DNA of 40,274 nt, taken from positions 1 to 40,274 of the forward strand of contig NZ_VTEH01000027.1 of NCBI RefSeq assembly GCF_008180615.1. The letters run 5' to 3'. Every line of letters starts with the position of its first letter. Within the stretch, counting starts at the first letter, position 1. Both the position numbers and the translations under genes were made by a program. Positions 23,160 through 30,991 of the stretch are shown here, one piece after another. This DNA is from Rossellomorea vietnamensis (GTDB lineage: Bacteria; Bacillota; Bacilli; Bacillales; Bacillaceae_B). The notes beneath the pieces were generated by a model, which saw only the letters and a program-made list of their open reading frames with translations, made no database searches and was not told the DNA's origin.

Positions 23160-24587
23160 ATGAAGGATTTGCTCAGAAAGATCCCTTCTATCCATGAAAT
23201 CCAGCAAGATGCGGTTTTTAAAGGAATGATAAGGGAATCAAATATCTCAAGTGAACAAGGTACAGAGCTTATAAAAGAGGAAGTTGCCAGAATAAGGGGA
23301 AATATTTTAGATGGCTCTTGGGACGGTCCTATGCCGGGAAGTACAGAACTGAACGCCTATATAATCAAACAAGCTGGAAAAGCCGCCTCTCAGAAATTCA
23401 CTTACACTTTAACAAAGGTGATTAATGCCAGCGGAACGATCCTGCATACGAACCTAGGAAGGGCAAGGCTGAGTGAGACAGCTGTTCATCATGTAATGGA
23501 AATAGCGAGGAACTACAGCAACTTGGAGTACGATATAGAGAAGGGATCGAGGGGGTCCCGCCACAAGCATGCTGAAATCCTTATTAAGGAAGCCACCGGG
23601 GCAGAGGCAGCAATGGTTGTTAACAATAATGCAGCGGCGGTATTCTTGATTCTGTCTGCTTTGGCCAAGAATAAAGAAGTAATTGTTTCAAGAGGGGAGC
23701 TGGTTGAAATCGGCGGCTCCTTCCGTGTTTCTTCGATCATGGAGGAAAGCGGAGCAGCACTGGTCGAAGTTGGTACCACGAACAAGACGAGAAAGAAGGA
23801 TTACGAGGAAAAAATAAACGAAAATACCTCCATGGTGATGAAGGTGCATAGAAGCAATTTCGTCATTAAAGGTTTTACTGAAGAAGCAGTGACTGAGGAT
23901 TTGGTTCAATTGGCATCCAGCCATGAACAGGTAATTTTTTATGAAGATCTTGGCAGCGGCATGCTCTATGATTTAAAGAAACATAATATTGGATCTGAAC
24001 CCTTGGTCAAGGACGTCATTTCCAAAGGAGCTGACCTCGTTTCGTTCAGCGGCGATAAACTTCTCGGAGGACCCCAGGCAGGGATCATTGCCGGTAAAAA
24101 AGAAATTATAGATATCTTGAAAAAGCATCAGCTTGCACGTGTCCTGCGTGTCGATAAAATGACGCTGGCGGCTCTGGAAGGCACTTTGATTGACTATCTA
24201 AAAGGAAAAGAAAGCAATATCCCTGCTTATCGGTCACTTTTGCTGCATGCAGAAGAAGTAAAAAAGACAGCAGAAACGGTAATCTCCTACCTAAAAGACA
24301 GGTCGGATCATTTTTCTGCTGAAGTCAAACCAGCAAAGAGCCAGGTGGGCGGGGGGACAATGCCGGATGTAGAACTGGATACATACGTGCTTTCCTTAAA
24401 ACATACAAGCCTGGATGCATCTCAATTGGAAAAAGCTTTGCGAAAAGCAGCAACGCCGATAATCGGAAGAATACAGCGGGACGAATTCCTGCTGGACTTT
24501 AGAACTGCTGACCAGACCGAGATCCCAGTTATCTGCCAATCCCTGTTGGAGCTGGACAGGCAGTTAGAAAATTCGTTAAATATTTAA
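23160..24587 (+). CDS. selA: L-seryl-tRNA(Sec) selenium transferase
   Basis: SelA converts Ser-tRNA(Sec) to Sec-tRNA(Sec) using selenophosphate; it is a PLP enzyme forming a large homodecamer. The 475 aa are full length (about 460 in E. coli). The SelA N-terminal domain is present (LLRKIPSIHEI...), followed by the fold-type I core with NASGTILHTNLGRA (89-102), VVNNNAAAV (153-161), the PLP lysine K300 in SFSGDKLLGGPQAG, and the C-terminal domain with GGGTMPD. An AGGAGG ribosome binding site precedes the ATG. selB, the usual next gene, is absent: a terminator follows the stop. The nearby UGA-containing SelW gene is a plausible client of this enzyme. Confidence 0.95.
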   Translation: MKDLLRKIPSIHEIQQDAVFKGMIRESNISSEQGTELIKEEVARIRGNILDGSWDGPMPGSTELNAYIIKQAGKAASQKFTYTLTKVINASGTILHTNLGRARLSETAVHHVMEIARNYSNLEYDIEKGSRGSRHKHAEILIKEATGAEAAMVVNNNAAAVFLILSALAKNKEVIVSRGELVEIGGSFRVSSIMEESGAALVEVGTTNKTRKKDYEEKINENTSMVMKVHRSNFVIKGFTEEAVTEDLVQLASSHEQVIFYEDLGSGMLYDLKKHNIGSEPLVKDVISKGADLVSFSGDKLLGGPQAGIIAGKKEIIDILKKHQLARVLRVDKMTLAALEGTLIDYLKGKESNIPAYRSLLLHAEEVKKTAETVISYLKDRSDHFSAEVKPAKSQVGGGTMPDVELDTYVLSLKHTSLDASQLEKALRKAATPIIGRIQRDEFLLDFRTADQTEIPVICQSLLELDRQLENSLNI

Positions 24588-24614
24588 AGTCCCCTGGTGA
24601 AGGGGACTTTTTTT
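24586..24614 (+). terminator. Rho-independent terminator of selA
   Basis: AAGTCCCC pairs with GGGGACTT around TGGTGA and is followed by seven T. Confidence 0.9.
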
Positions 24615-24626
24615 GATGGTCTTGAA

Positions 24627-24648
24627 AACCCCTGGCTATGCGGGGGTT
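24627..24648. repeat. Short hairpin AACCCC..GGGGTT
   Basis: A 6-bp stem with a 10-base loop just beyond the selA terminator, in a context (CTTGAAAACCCC) reminiscent of IS200/IS605-type end hairpins. No transposase is present. Confidence 0.35.
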
Positions 24649-24769
24649 CCAGAGAACTTATAGCTTTGTATAGAACATCCTCTTTCTATACAAAAAGCCG
24701 GTTACTTATCACTACATGCCATTTCAGCAGGAGGGGAGGTATCCTTGCTGATTGGCATTAAGAAAGGCT

Positions 24770-24962
24770 AAAATAAGCGGAGTTTTTCCGGTTAAGCTTA
24801 AGAATTGAATGTGATTTAAGGTATATAAGCGGAATTTTTCCGCTTAAGCACAGCGAAACGAACTATTTTTGCATCTTTTTTACAAATAAGCGGAATTTCT
24901 TCGCTTATTACCTATTTTTACAAGATATAACTTAAATAAGCGGAATTTCTCCGCTTATTTCT
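24770..24962. repeat. Palindrome array C2 (four units)
   Basis: Four palindromes at about 24771, 24823, 24893 and 24934, the best being ATAAGCGGAATTTTTCCGC and AATAAGCGGAATTTCTCCGC. Units and spacers align with array C1. No gene lies between selA and sspP (24588-25122). Confidence 0.8.
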
Positions 24963-24969
24963 CCACGTT

Positions 24970-25013
24970 TTTCAGCCAAAACCACCAGTTTAAACTGGTG
25001 GTTTTGGCTGAAA
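24970..25013. repeat. Perfect 44-bp palindrome
   Basis: Two exact 22-base arms centred on TTTAAA, with AAAACCACCAG and CTGGTGGTTTT in the middle portion. It directly follows array C2. No T run follows, so it is not a standard terminator. Confidence 0.75.
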
Positions 25014-25122
25014 GTGGGGGAGGGTTTCATCCCGTTATCCCAGGAGAATAAAAGAAAGACTTCTTTTTCCTCCTGGGGTCATTTTCCTCCCGGGCTGAGA
25101 GGGGGGACTTGCGTTTTTTTAG

Positions 25123-25266
25123 TTACATATCATGATGCTGATTATGTTTTTGTCTTGTATGATTATGGTTTTTAACCTTTTTTGATCCGCTTAAAGGTTC
25201 TGGCTGTCCTGTTGGCTGTCCTTTAGTTGTGTTGCGGCGCATATCTTTTCCATCATTTTTGTTCAT
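25123..25266 (-). CDS. sspP: Small acid-soluble spore protein P
   Basis: A 47-aa minor spore protein: MNKNDGKDMRRNTTKGQPTG, QPEPLSGSKKVKNHNH, then TRQKHNQHHDM. It matches SspP (CotL) of B. subtilis in the MxNKNDGKDMRxN start, the QPEPL.GSKKVKN centre and the HTRQKHN end. In B. subtilis SspP is made in the forespore under SigG. Here a SigG-type promoter is visible 20 bases upstream, and AGGAGGGA precedes the ATG. In B. subtilis sspP is next to sspO; here a separate gene lies between them. Confidence 0.92.
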   Translation of the reverse strand: MNKNDGKDMRRNTTKGQPTGQPEPLSGSKKVKNHNHTRQKHNQHHDM

Positions 25267-25285
25267 ATAGCATCCCTCCTAAAGA

Positions 25286-25316
25286 TAGAATGCGGATTTT
25301 TTGATTCGCGTATACA
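25286..25316 (-). promoter_or_regulatory. SigG promoter for sspP
   Basis: On the minus strand TGTATA, 18-base spacer, CATTCTA; the SigG pattern is TGnATA-N18-CATACTA, so only one -10 base differs. Confidence 0.65.
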
Positions 25317-25513
25317 TCCATCAATTTCTAGTTGATCTGCTGTCTAGCAGTAAATTAAGTTTAGAGATATTTGACTGCAGCCTAAACAGTGATTTCAAGT
25401 TTGCTGACTATCTTGAAGCTGCAGTATGATACTCAGGTTCTGCCTGATGTATAGCTTCTGATTTGCAAGGGAAACATAACTTAGGATTATTTATCTTAAG
25501 GAGATGACACAAT

Positions 25514-25771
25514 ATGCCGTATCATAAAGATAAGCAGCAAGCATTTCAAGCTGCACAGCAGGGTCATGAACAAGTACAGGATGCTGTAAATGAGCTAGTA
25601 CTGGATGGTGCTGATTACGGTCACCAGCTGGCACACTTGAAAAATGAAGTAAACGAGGCGTACCAGCAGATTGAAAACGCCTTAGAAACAGCCTCTGAAC
25701 ATCAGCGCGAACAGCTTGAAAAGATGAGGGCTGATTTATCTTCTGTTATGCAGCAGGTTAACCAGGACTGA
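25514..25771 (+). CDS. Small coiled-coil protein, DUF2524/YtzC-like
   Basis: An 85-aa hydrophilic, almost wholly helical protein rich in Gln, Glu and Ala. The C-terminal part, ASEHQREQLEKMRADLSSVM, resembles the NDQQREQLYRMR region of B. subtilis YtzC, and the length agrees, so a DUF2524 assignment is plausible but made by eye. No cysteines or membrane segment. AAGGAGATGACACAAT precedes the ATG and a terminator follows. It sits on the opposite strand between sspP and sspO, where B. subtilis has no gene. Function unknown; the family is found in spore formers. Confidence 0.65.
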   Translation: MPYHKDKQQAFQAAQQGHEQVQDAVNELVLDGADYGHQLAHLKNEVNEAYQQIENALETASEHQREQLEKMRADLSSVMQQVNQD

Positions 25772-25780
25772 TCTCAATTA

Positions 25781-25821
25781 AAAAAGGAGTATCCATGAAC
25801 ATCATGGACACTCCTTTTTTT
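25781..25821 (+). terminator. Rho-independent terminator
   Basis: AAAGGAGT.TCCATGA pairs with TCATGGA.ACTCCTTT and is followed by seven T. Confidence 0.88.
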
Positions 25822-25968
25822 GTCGTAGAACTTAAGTTGCAAAATAGTTAGACTTATTTATAACTTAAAGACCCTTCCTGCTGCTGCAGCATTTTTATTC
25901 GCGATTGCAAGGCCTTTCAATTGAGTAACAGCGGCTTAATTTGTTACTATATAGTTGAAATTGTTTGA

Positions 25969-26118
25969 TTATTGGTTTTTCTTGCGCTTTTTGTTGTTTT
26001 GTTTTTGTGCGGCAGTCAAAGGTTCATTTGAAAACTCTTCGTTATATCCAGCTCCAGTTCCTTGAGCTTTGGCAGCATTCATGCCTTCACGGATATGATT
26101 TGCTTTTCTTTTAGCCAT
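25969..26118 (-). CDS. sspO: Small acid-soluble spore protein O
   Basis: A 49-aa protein: MAKRKANHIREGMNAAKAQG, TGAGYNEEFSNEPLTAAQ, KQNNKKRKKNQ. It aligns with B. subtilis SspO (CotK) at the KRKANH start, AK.QG.GAGY centre and QNNKKRK.NQ end. It is a minor spore-core protein, divergent from aconitase exactly as in B. subtilis. GGAGGTGA precedes the ATG. I could not identify a convincing SigG promoter for it. Confidence 0.93.
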   Translation of the reverse strand: MAKRKANHIREGMNAAKAQGTGAGYNEEFSNEPLTAAQKQNNKKRKKNQ

Positions 26119-26296
26119 TGAAGTCACCTCCCCCTACACTTTATCTTTTCCAGGGGAAGGCAATCCTATTAGCAATGAGGCCTTCATTTTACTTTCTCAG
26201 CATAATAAGTGAGCCGCATAGAAATCTGATTATTTCCACAAGGACCGTGGTTTATCAGCATTTACAAAGACAATAACGTGCTAAGGTGATTAACTC

Positions 26297-26311
26297 ATAA
26301 GAAAAACTTAT
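26297..26311 (+). promoter_or_regulatory. CcpC-type dyad upstream of aconitase
   Basis: ATAA-N7-TTAT, the CcpC binding pattern, lies 136 bases before the acnA ATG; a half site CTTATG sits about 37 bases further on. In B. subtilis CcpC uses a dyad near -66 and a half site near -27 of citB, so the spacing agrees. Confidence 0.5.
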
Positions 26312-26447
26312 CAAACACAATAACTTTCTTGATATTTACTTATGTAATCGCTTGTATTAAGATGTTAATGTGAACAAAGTTGAAAAACAGAATCAAACTT
26401 TTCAGCGCACGTAAAAATCGTAACAATCTCTAAGAGGGGGAATCGAG

Positions 26448-29156
26448 ATGGCGAAAGACGTATTTAACTCCCGTTCTTCATTTGAAGCAGCAGGGAAACG
26501 CTATCATTATTATCGTTTAAAAGCATTAGAAGAGGCAGGCGTAGCCAAAGTTTCACGTTTACCTTACTCTGTTAAGGTACTGCTTGAATCTGTACTGCGT
26601 CAATTTGACGGCCGTGTAATCAACAAAGAACATGTAGAAAACCTTGCAAACTGGGGTTCTGCAGAAGTGCAGGAGGCGGAAGTTCCATTCAAGCCTTCAC
26701 GTGTAATCCTTCAAGACTTCACAGGTGTTCCTGCCGTAGTAGATTTGGCTTCATTGCGTAAAGCGATGGCTGATATCGGTGGAGACCCTGATAAAATCAA
26801 CCCGGAAATTCCTGTTGACCTGGTAATCGACCACTCTGTGCAGGTAGATAAATATGGAACTGCCGATTCTTTGGCAGTAAATATGGACCTTGAATTTGAA
26901 CGAAATGCAGAGCGCTATCAATTCTTAAGCTGGGCTCAGAAAGCATTTAAAAACTATCGTGCAGTTCCGCCTGCAACCGGTATCGTCCATCAGGTTAACC
27001 TGGAGTACCTTGCAAATGTAGTTCACGCAGTCGAAAATGAAGACGGCGAATTTGAAACATACCCTGATACACTTGTAGGAACGGATTCCCATACAACGAT
27101 GATCAATGGAATCGGTGTACTTGGATGGGGCGTAGGCGGTATTGAGGCAGAAGCAGGAATGCTTGGCCAGCCTTCATACTTCCCGATTCCTGAAGTAATT
27201 GGTGTGAAAATGACAGGCGCTCTTCCAAACGGTGCTACTGCAACAGACCTGGCTCTTAAAGTAACTCAAGTTCTTCGCCAGAAAGGTGTTGTCGGCAAAT
27301 TTGTCGAGTACTTCGGTGAAGGGGTGGCGACACTTCCTCTTGCTGACCGTGCGACAATTGCCAATATGGCGCCTGAATACGGCGCAACTTGCGGATTCTT
27401 CCCGGTTGACTCAGAGTCTCTTGACTATATGCGATTAACGGGCCGTTCAAAAGAACACATCAACGTTGTGGAACAGTATCTGAAAGAAAACGATATGTTC
27501 TTCACTCCTGATAAAGAGGAGCCTTTCTATACGGATGTTGTAGAGATCAACTTGTCTGAAATTGAGCCAAACCTTTCAGGTCCAAAGCGTCCTCAGGATT
27601 TGATCCCGCTTTCTGAAATGAAGCCTTCATTCCATGAAGCAATCACTAATCCAGAAGGAAACCAAGGTTTCGGCCTTAATGCTGAAGAAATCGAAAAGAC
27701 AGCCAACTATACAAACCAGAATGGCGAAGAAGTAAAAATTCCTACAGGCGGTATCGGAATCGCGGCGATTACTTCTTGTACGAACACTTCCAACCCTTAC
27801 GTTATGCTCGGTGCAGGTCTTGTAGCTCAAAAAGCGGCAGAGAAAGGCATGATTGTGCCTGATTATGTAAAGACCTCATTAGCTCCTGGTTCAAAAGTAG
27901 TTACAGGTTATCTTGAAGATTCCGGGCTGCTTGAACCGCTTGAAAAGCTAGGTTTCAACCTTGTAGGTTACGGCTGTACTACATGTATCGGTAACTCAGG
28001 ACCATTACGCCCTGAAATCGAGAAAGCTGTTGCGGAAGCTGATCTGCTTCTTACTTCAGTTCTTTCCGGTAACCGTAACTTCGAAGGACGTATCCATCCG
28101 CTGGTAAAAGCAAACTACCTTGCTTCACCTCCATTGGTGGTAGCCTATGCTCTTGCAGGTACAGTGGATATCGACCTTCAAAAAGATTCACTTGGAAAAG
28201 ATAAAGATGGCAATGATGTGTTCTTTGCAGATATCTGGCCTACACAGGATGAAGTGAAGGAAGTTGTGAAACGCACTGTAACGCCTGAATTGTTCCGCAG
28301 AGAGTACGAAAATGTATTCAATGATAACAAGCGCTGGAATGAAATCCAGACGAGCAACGAACCTTTATACAGCTTTGATGATGAATCAACTTATATCCAA
28401 AATCCTCCGTTCTTTGAAGGATTGGCTGAGACTCCTGAGGATATCCAAGCCTTAGACGGACTGAAAATTGTTGGTAAGTTCGGTGACTCTGTAACAACAG
28501 ACCACATTTCGCCTGCCGGTGCAATCGGTAAGGATACACCTGCTGGTAAACATTTGCGAAGCAAAGGTGTAGAGCCTCGCGATTTCAACTCGTATGGTTC
28601 ACGCCGAGGCAATCACGAGGTGATGATGCGCGGAACGTTCGCCAATATTCGTATCCGTAACCGCATCGCTCCTGGAACCGAAGGCGGATATACAACATAC
28701 TGGCCTGAAGATGAAGTCATGGCAATGTACGATGCTTGCATGAAGTACAAAGAGCAAGGAATCGGCCTGGCAGTACTAGCAGGTAAAGACTACGGTATGG
28801 GCTCTTCCCGTGACTGGGCAGCTAAAGGTACAAACCTGCTTGGCATCAAGACGGTCATCGCAGAAAGCTATGAGCGTATCCACCGTTCCAACCTTGTAAT
28901 GATGGGCGTTCTTCCGCTTCAATTCAAGAGGGACGAAAATGCAGATACACTTGGATTGAAAGGTACAGAGTCAATCTCTGTAGATCTGACTAATAATGTT
29001 AAACCTCGCGACGTCGTGAAAGTTACTGCAACTGACGAAGATGGCAACAAAACTCAATTCGAAGCACTAGTTCGTTTCGATTCTGAAGTTGAAGTTGATT
29101 ACTATCGTCACGGCGGTATTCTGCAAATGGTATTGCGTGATAAACTTAAAGCATAA
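26448..29156 (+). CDS. acnA: Aconitate hydratase A
   Basis: Converts citrate to isocitrate in the TCA cycle; the iron-free form binds mRNA in Bacillus. The 902 aa match B. subtilis CitB (909). The three [4Fe-4S] cysteines are present: C444 (ITSCTNTSNP), C510 and C513 (GYGCTTCIGNSGP). Substrate-binding blocks VGTDSHTTMINGIGVLGWGVGG (inside 210-231) and, near the C terminus, YGSRRGNHEVMMRGTFANIR (18-residue core) and GKDYGMGSSRDWAAKG are complete, covering domains 1-3, the linker and domain 4. AGAGGGGG precedes the ATG. It stands alone, with a terminator, and is likely repressed by CcpC when citrate is low. Confidence 0.97.
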   Translation: MAKDVFNSRSSFEAAGKRYHYYRLKALEEAGVAKVSRLPYSVKVLLESVLRQFDGRVINKEHVENLANWGSAEVQEAEVPFKPSRVILQDFTGVPAVVDLASLRKAMADIGGDPDKINPEIPVDLVIDHSVQVDKYGTADSLAVNMDLEFERNAERYQFLSWAQKAFKNYRAVPPATGIVHQVNLEYLANVVHAVENEDGEFETYPDTLVGTDSHTTMINGIGVLGWGVGGIEAEAGMLGQPSYFPIPEVIGVKMTGALPNGATATDLALKVTQVLRQKGVVGKFVEYFGEGVATLPLADRATIANMAPEYGATCGFFPVDSESLDYMRLTGRSKEHINVVEQYLKENDMFFTPDKEEPFYTDVVEINLSEIEPNLSGPKRPQDLIPLSEMKPSFHEAITNPEGNQGFGLNAEEIEKTANYTNQNGEEVKIPTGGIGIAAITSCTNTSNPYVMLGAGLVAQKAAEKGMIVPDYVKTSLAPGSKVVTGYLEDSGLLEPLEKLGFNLVGYGCTTCIGNSGPLRPEIEKAVAEADLLLTSVLSGNRNFEGRIHPLVKANYLASPPLVVAYALAGTVDIDLQKDSLGKDKDGNDVFFADIWPTQDEVKEVVKRTVTPELFRREYENVFNDNKRWNEIQTSNEPLYSFDDESTYIQNPPFFEGLAETPEDIQALDGLKIVGKFGDSVTTDHISPAGAIGKDTPAGKHLRSKGVEPRDFNSYGSRRGNHEVMMRGTFANIRIRNRIAPGTEGGYTTYWPEDEVMAMYDACMKYKEQGIGLAVLAGKDYGMGSSRDWAAKGTNLLGIKTVIAESYERIHRSNLVMMGVLPLQFKRDENADTLGLKGTESISVDLTNNVKPRDVVKVTATDEDGNKTQFEALVRFDSEVEVDYYRHGGILQMVLRDKLKA

Positions 29157-29169
29157 CAGGACCAAAATG

Positions 29170-29205
29170 CACCCGTACTCCACATGGAGACGGGTGTTTT
29201 TTTTT
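29170..29205 (+). terminator. Rho-independent terminator of acnA
   Basis: CACCCGT.CTCC pairs with GGAG.ACGGGTG, followed by nine T. Confidence 0.9.
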
Positions 29206-29328
29206 ATTACACTAAATGTGTGATATGTAAGAATAGTTGGGCTGCCTCACAGATGTAATCACCAATCCGACTAATAAAAATAGACAAGCCTTCATAACAT
29301 GAAGTAATAACCTTATGGAGGGCGTGGC

Positions 29329-29901
29329 TTGTCAATGAAGAAGTCGATTGGATTAATGTTGATGATTTCATTCGTATTCGTCATTTACTTAGAAAACACT
29401 TCACTTTTTTCTACTGAAATATGGAGCGGCAGTGAAGTGGAAATAGCGGAAAGAATAGCTGTGAACAGTGTACCGGTGACACAAGCGAGAAGGCTTAACG
29501 GCTCAGAAATAGGAACACTTGCACCGGAATTTTCTTTGAAAACTTTATCAGGGAAATCAATTTATTTATCGGATTATAAGGGGAAAAAAGTATTAGTAAA
29601 CTTTTGGGCGGCTTGGTGTGCTCCATGCACTAAGGAGCTCCCTGCTCTTGAAGCGTTTAACAAAGCAAGCTCAGGGGTAGAAGTGATATCAATCAACATT
29701 GACCCTGAAGATCGTGCAAAGGAATTTGCAGAGAAAGCTGGAATTTCTTTTCCGGTTCTTTTAGATGCAGATGATAAAGTGAACACTGAATATGGAGTGA
29801 TCTCCATACCGACCACTGTGCTGATAGATGAAGAAGGATTCATAATTAACAAGCATATCGGTGCTCTGGACGAAGAAGGTTTTCATGTGTTTGTTCAATG
29901 A
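29329..29901 (+). CDS. yneN: Membrane-anchored thioredoxin-like thiol-disulfide oxidoreductase (YneN/TlpA type)
   Basis: A 190-aa extracytoplasmic thioredoxin of the ResA/TlpA/AhpC-TSA group. An N-terminal hydrophobic helix (about 6-22) anchors or exports it. The thioredoxin domain covers 62-190, with FWAAWCAPC giving the redox pair C97/C100, and a cis-proline P161 in ISIPTTVLID. Position after aconitase matches B. subtilis yneN. The start is TTG 29329, seven bases after GGAGGG; an ATG two codons later is the alternative. Despite nearby selenium genes it uses Cys, not Sec, at both redox positions. Partner proteins are not visible. Confidence 0.88.
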   Translation: MSMKKSIGLMLMISFVFVIYLENTSLFSTEIWSGSEVEIAERIAVNSVPVTQARRLNGSEIGTLAPEFSLKTLSGKSIYLSDYKGKKVLVNFWAAWCAPCTKELPALEAFNKASSGVEVISINIDPEDRAKEFAEKAGISFPVLLDADDKVNTEYGVISIPTTVLIDEEGFIINKHIGALDEEGFHVFVQ

Positions 29902-30207
29902 TAGGACATGGTGACACCCCATTACGGTTTCAGCGCTCAACTGCCCCCAAGACCGTGAGCATGAGCGGAAAACCATTACATTTATAACGGCTGCAATCAA
30001 GCGAGCAAATCTCTGCCTCCGACCATTTCCTTTTATCCAGCTCGCACTTCGATGAGTTCTACTCGAAGAATGCTCCAAATCATTTCCATAGGAACAATTA
30101 CATTATCCGAAAACCCCCGCTTTTTAAAAATTTTAGAAAATTAATTATAATTCCGGCAGTGTATGTCCATAATAGAAGTAAACTATCACAGAAGAGAGGT
30201 AAAAATC
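29902..30207. other. Intergenic stretch; nothing recognised
   Basis: About 300 bases between yneN and fbpB. The first half is less AT-rich than usual (ACCGTGAGCATGAGCGG, CCAGCTCGCACTTCG) but has no supported reading frame or clear hairpin. I found no convincing Fur box before fbpB. Confidence 0.4.
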
Positions 30208-30351
30208 ATGCGAAAACCCAGGAAAAAGTCATTCGCCGATCTGGTAAACGAAAATAAACAAGCTTTGATGATGGATGCAGAAGCGATTAATGCCATTGAA
30301 GAAAAAATTGAATCAAGATTGGAAATCAAGCGAATGGATAAAGCTGAATAA
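30208..30351 (+). CDS. FbpB-family small basic protein
   Basis: 47 aa starting MRKPRKKSFADLVNENKQAL and ending in a charged helix EEKIESRLEIKRMD. The RxxKKxFxxLVxxNKxxL start is the signature of the FbpB family; B. subtilis FbpB is a Fur-controlled basic protein thought to act as an RNA chaperone with the FsrA small RNA in iron sparing. The start at 30208 follows AGAGAGGT; an upstream in-frame ATG at 30163 is not supported by a ribosome binding site. A terminator lies 60 bases downstream, overlapping the sspN leader. Whether it is iron-regulated here cannot be told. Confidence 0.8.
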   Translation: MRKPRKKSFADLVNENKQALMMDAEAINAIEEKIESRLEIKRMDKAE

Positions 30352-30381
30352 CCCAATAGCATTCTTTTGCCATTGCAGGCA

Positions 30382-30411
30382 GGAATAACTAATGAAAGTA
30401 CACTCATATCT
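30382..30411 (+). promoter_or_regulatory. Possible SigG promoter for sspN-tlp
   Basis: GGAATA, 17-base spacer, CATATCT loosely resembles SigG. Transcripts would start near 30418, inside the left arm of the hairpin that follows. Confidence 0.35.
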
Positions 30412-30455
30412 TCCCTCCCTTTGGAAATTCTAATGACTAAGGGAGGGATTTTTTT
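30412..30455 (+). terminator. Terminator hairpin whose 3' arm is the sspN ribosome binding site
   Basis: TCCCTCCCTT pairs perfectly with AAGGGAGGGA (10 bp, 17-base loop), followed by seven T that end at the sspN ATG. GGGAGGG in the right arm is the only ribosome binding site for sspN. Confidence 0.8.
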
Positions 30456-30599
30456 ATGAGCAACCCAAAACGAAACAGTGAACATTTCGTACCGAATCAT
30501 CTTGGAACCCAGCCTCGTGAAGCTGGTGGAAATAAGGGAAAGCAAATGCAGGACAAGTCAGGGAAGCACGCCCAGGTAATTCAGACAAAAGGTGAATGA
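30456..30599 (+). CDS. sspN: Small acid-soluble spore protein N
   Basis: 47 aa: MSNPKRNSEHFVPNHLGTQP, REAGGNKGKQMQDKSGKH, AQVIQTKGE. It is nearly the same as B. subtilis SspN (PKKNSKDFAPNHIGTQ... GGNKGKQMQDQTGK) and is followed by tlp as there. It is a minor forespore protein. Its ribosome binding site GGGAGGG lies in the right arm of a terminator hairpin, eight bases before the ATG. The gap to tlp is only 37 bases, so sspN and tlp form an operon. Confidence 0.93.
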   Translation: MSNPKRNSEHFVPNHLGTQPREAGGNKGKQMQDKSGKHAQVIQTKGE

Positions 30600-30636
30600 C
30601 TTCAAAGATTAACCCTTATTAAAAGGAGGAACCAAC

Positions 30637-30891
30637 ATGGCTGAACAACAGAACCGTCCAAACCCGGATGACCGCAGTGATAATGTAGAAAAACTTCAAA
30701 GCAAGGTGTTCCATACGATTCAAAATATGGAAAGAGCTGAAGAATCGATGGCTTATACTGACAGTGAAGAACAAATTCAATCGATTCAAGCTAAAAATGA
30801 GCGCAGACGTGAAAGCTTAGATGCGTTCAGAAGTGAAATCAAGGACGAAGCCGCTTTTCAAAAAAACGGTCAAAATAATCAGTACCAATAA
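30637..30891 (+). CDS. tlp: Small acid-soluble spore protein Tlp
   Basis: 84 aa with the family start (Q)NRPNPDDRSDNVEKLQ and the motifs NMERAEESM and KNERRRESLDAFRSEIKDE. B. subtilis Tlp (83 aa, named for a weak thioredoxin-like match) is a spore-core protein made under SigG; it has no CxxC. AAAGGAGG precedes the ATG. It is the second gene of the sspN-tlp operon, closed by a terminator. Confidence 0.94.
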   Translation: MAEQQNRPNPDDRSDNVEKLQSKVFHTIQNMERAEESMAYTDSEEQIQSIQAKNERRRESLDAFRSEIKDEAAFQKNGQNNQYQ

Positions 30892-30895
30892 ACTC

Positions 30896-30926
30896 AAGCT
30901 GCCGGAAAAGTCCCGGCAGCTTCTTC
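30896..30926 (+). terminator. Rho-independent terminator of tlp
   Basis: AAGCTGCCGG pairs with CCGGCAGCTT, followed by CTTCT. Confidence 0.82.
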
Positions 30927-30991
30927 TATGGGCAGAGCAGCAAATATGATAAACTTGTTAGTAATAATCAATAAGGATAAGGTGATTTTTA

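Noticed and set aside
24770..24962. Array C2 as a CRISPR array
   Set aside because: Units are themselves palindromes with mismatches, spacing is irregular, spacers are conserved between arrays C1 and C2, and no cas genes are present.
24588..25122. selB or tRNA-Sec downstream of selA
   Set aside because: Read on both strands; only a terminator, hairpins, array C2 and a palindrome are present. No GTPase motifs or tRNA-like fold.
29329..29901. YneN as a second selenoprotein
   Set aside because: Both redox positions are encoded by Cys codons (C97, C100) and no internal UGA is present.
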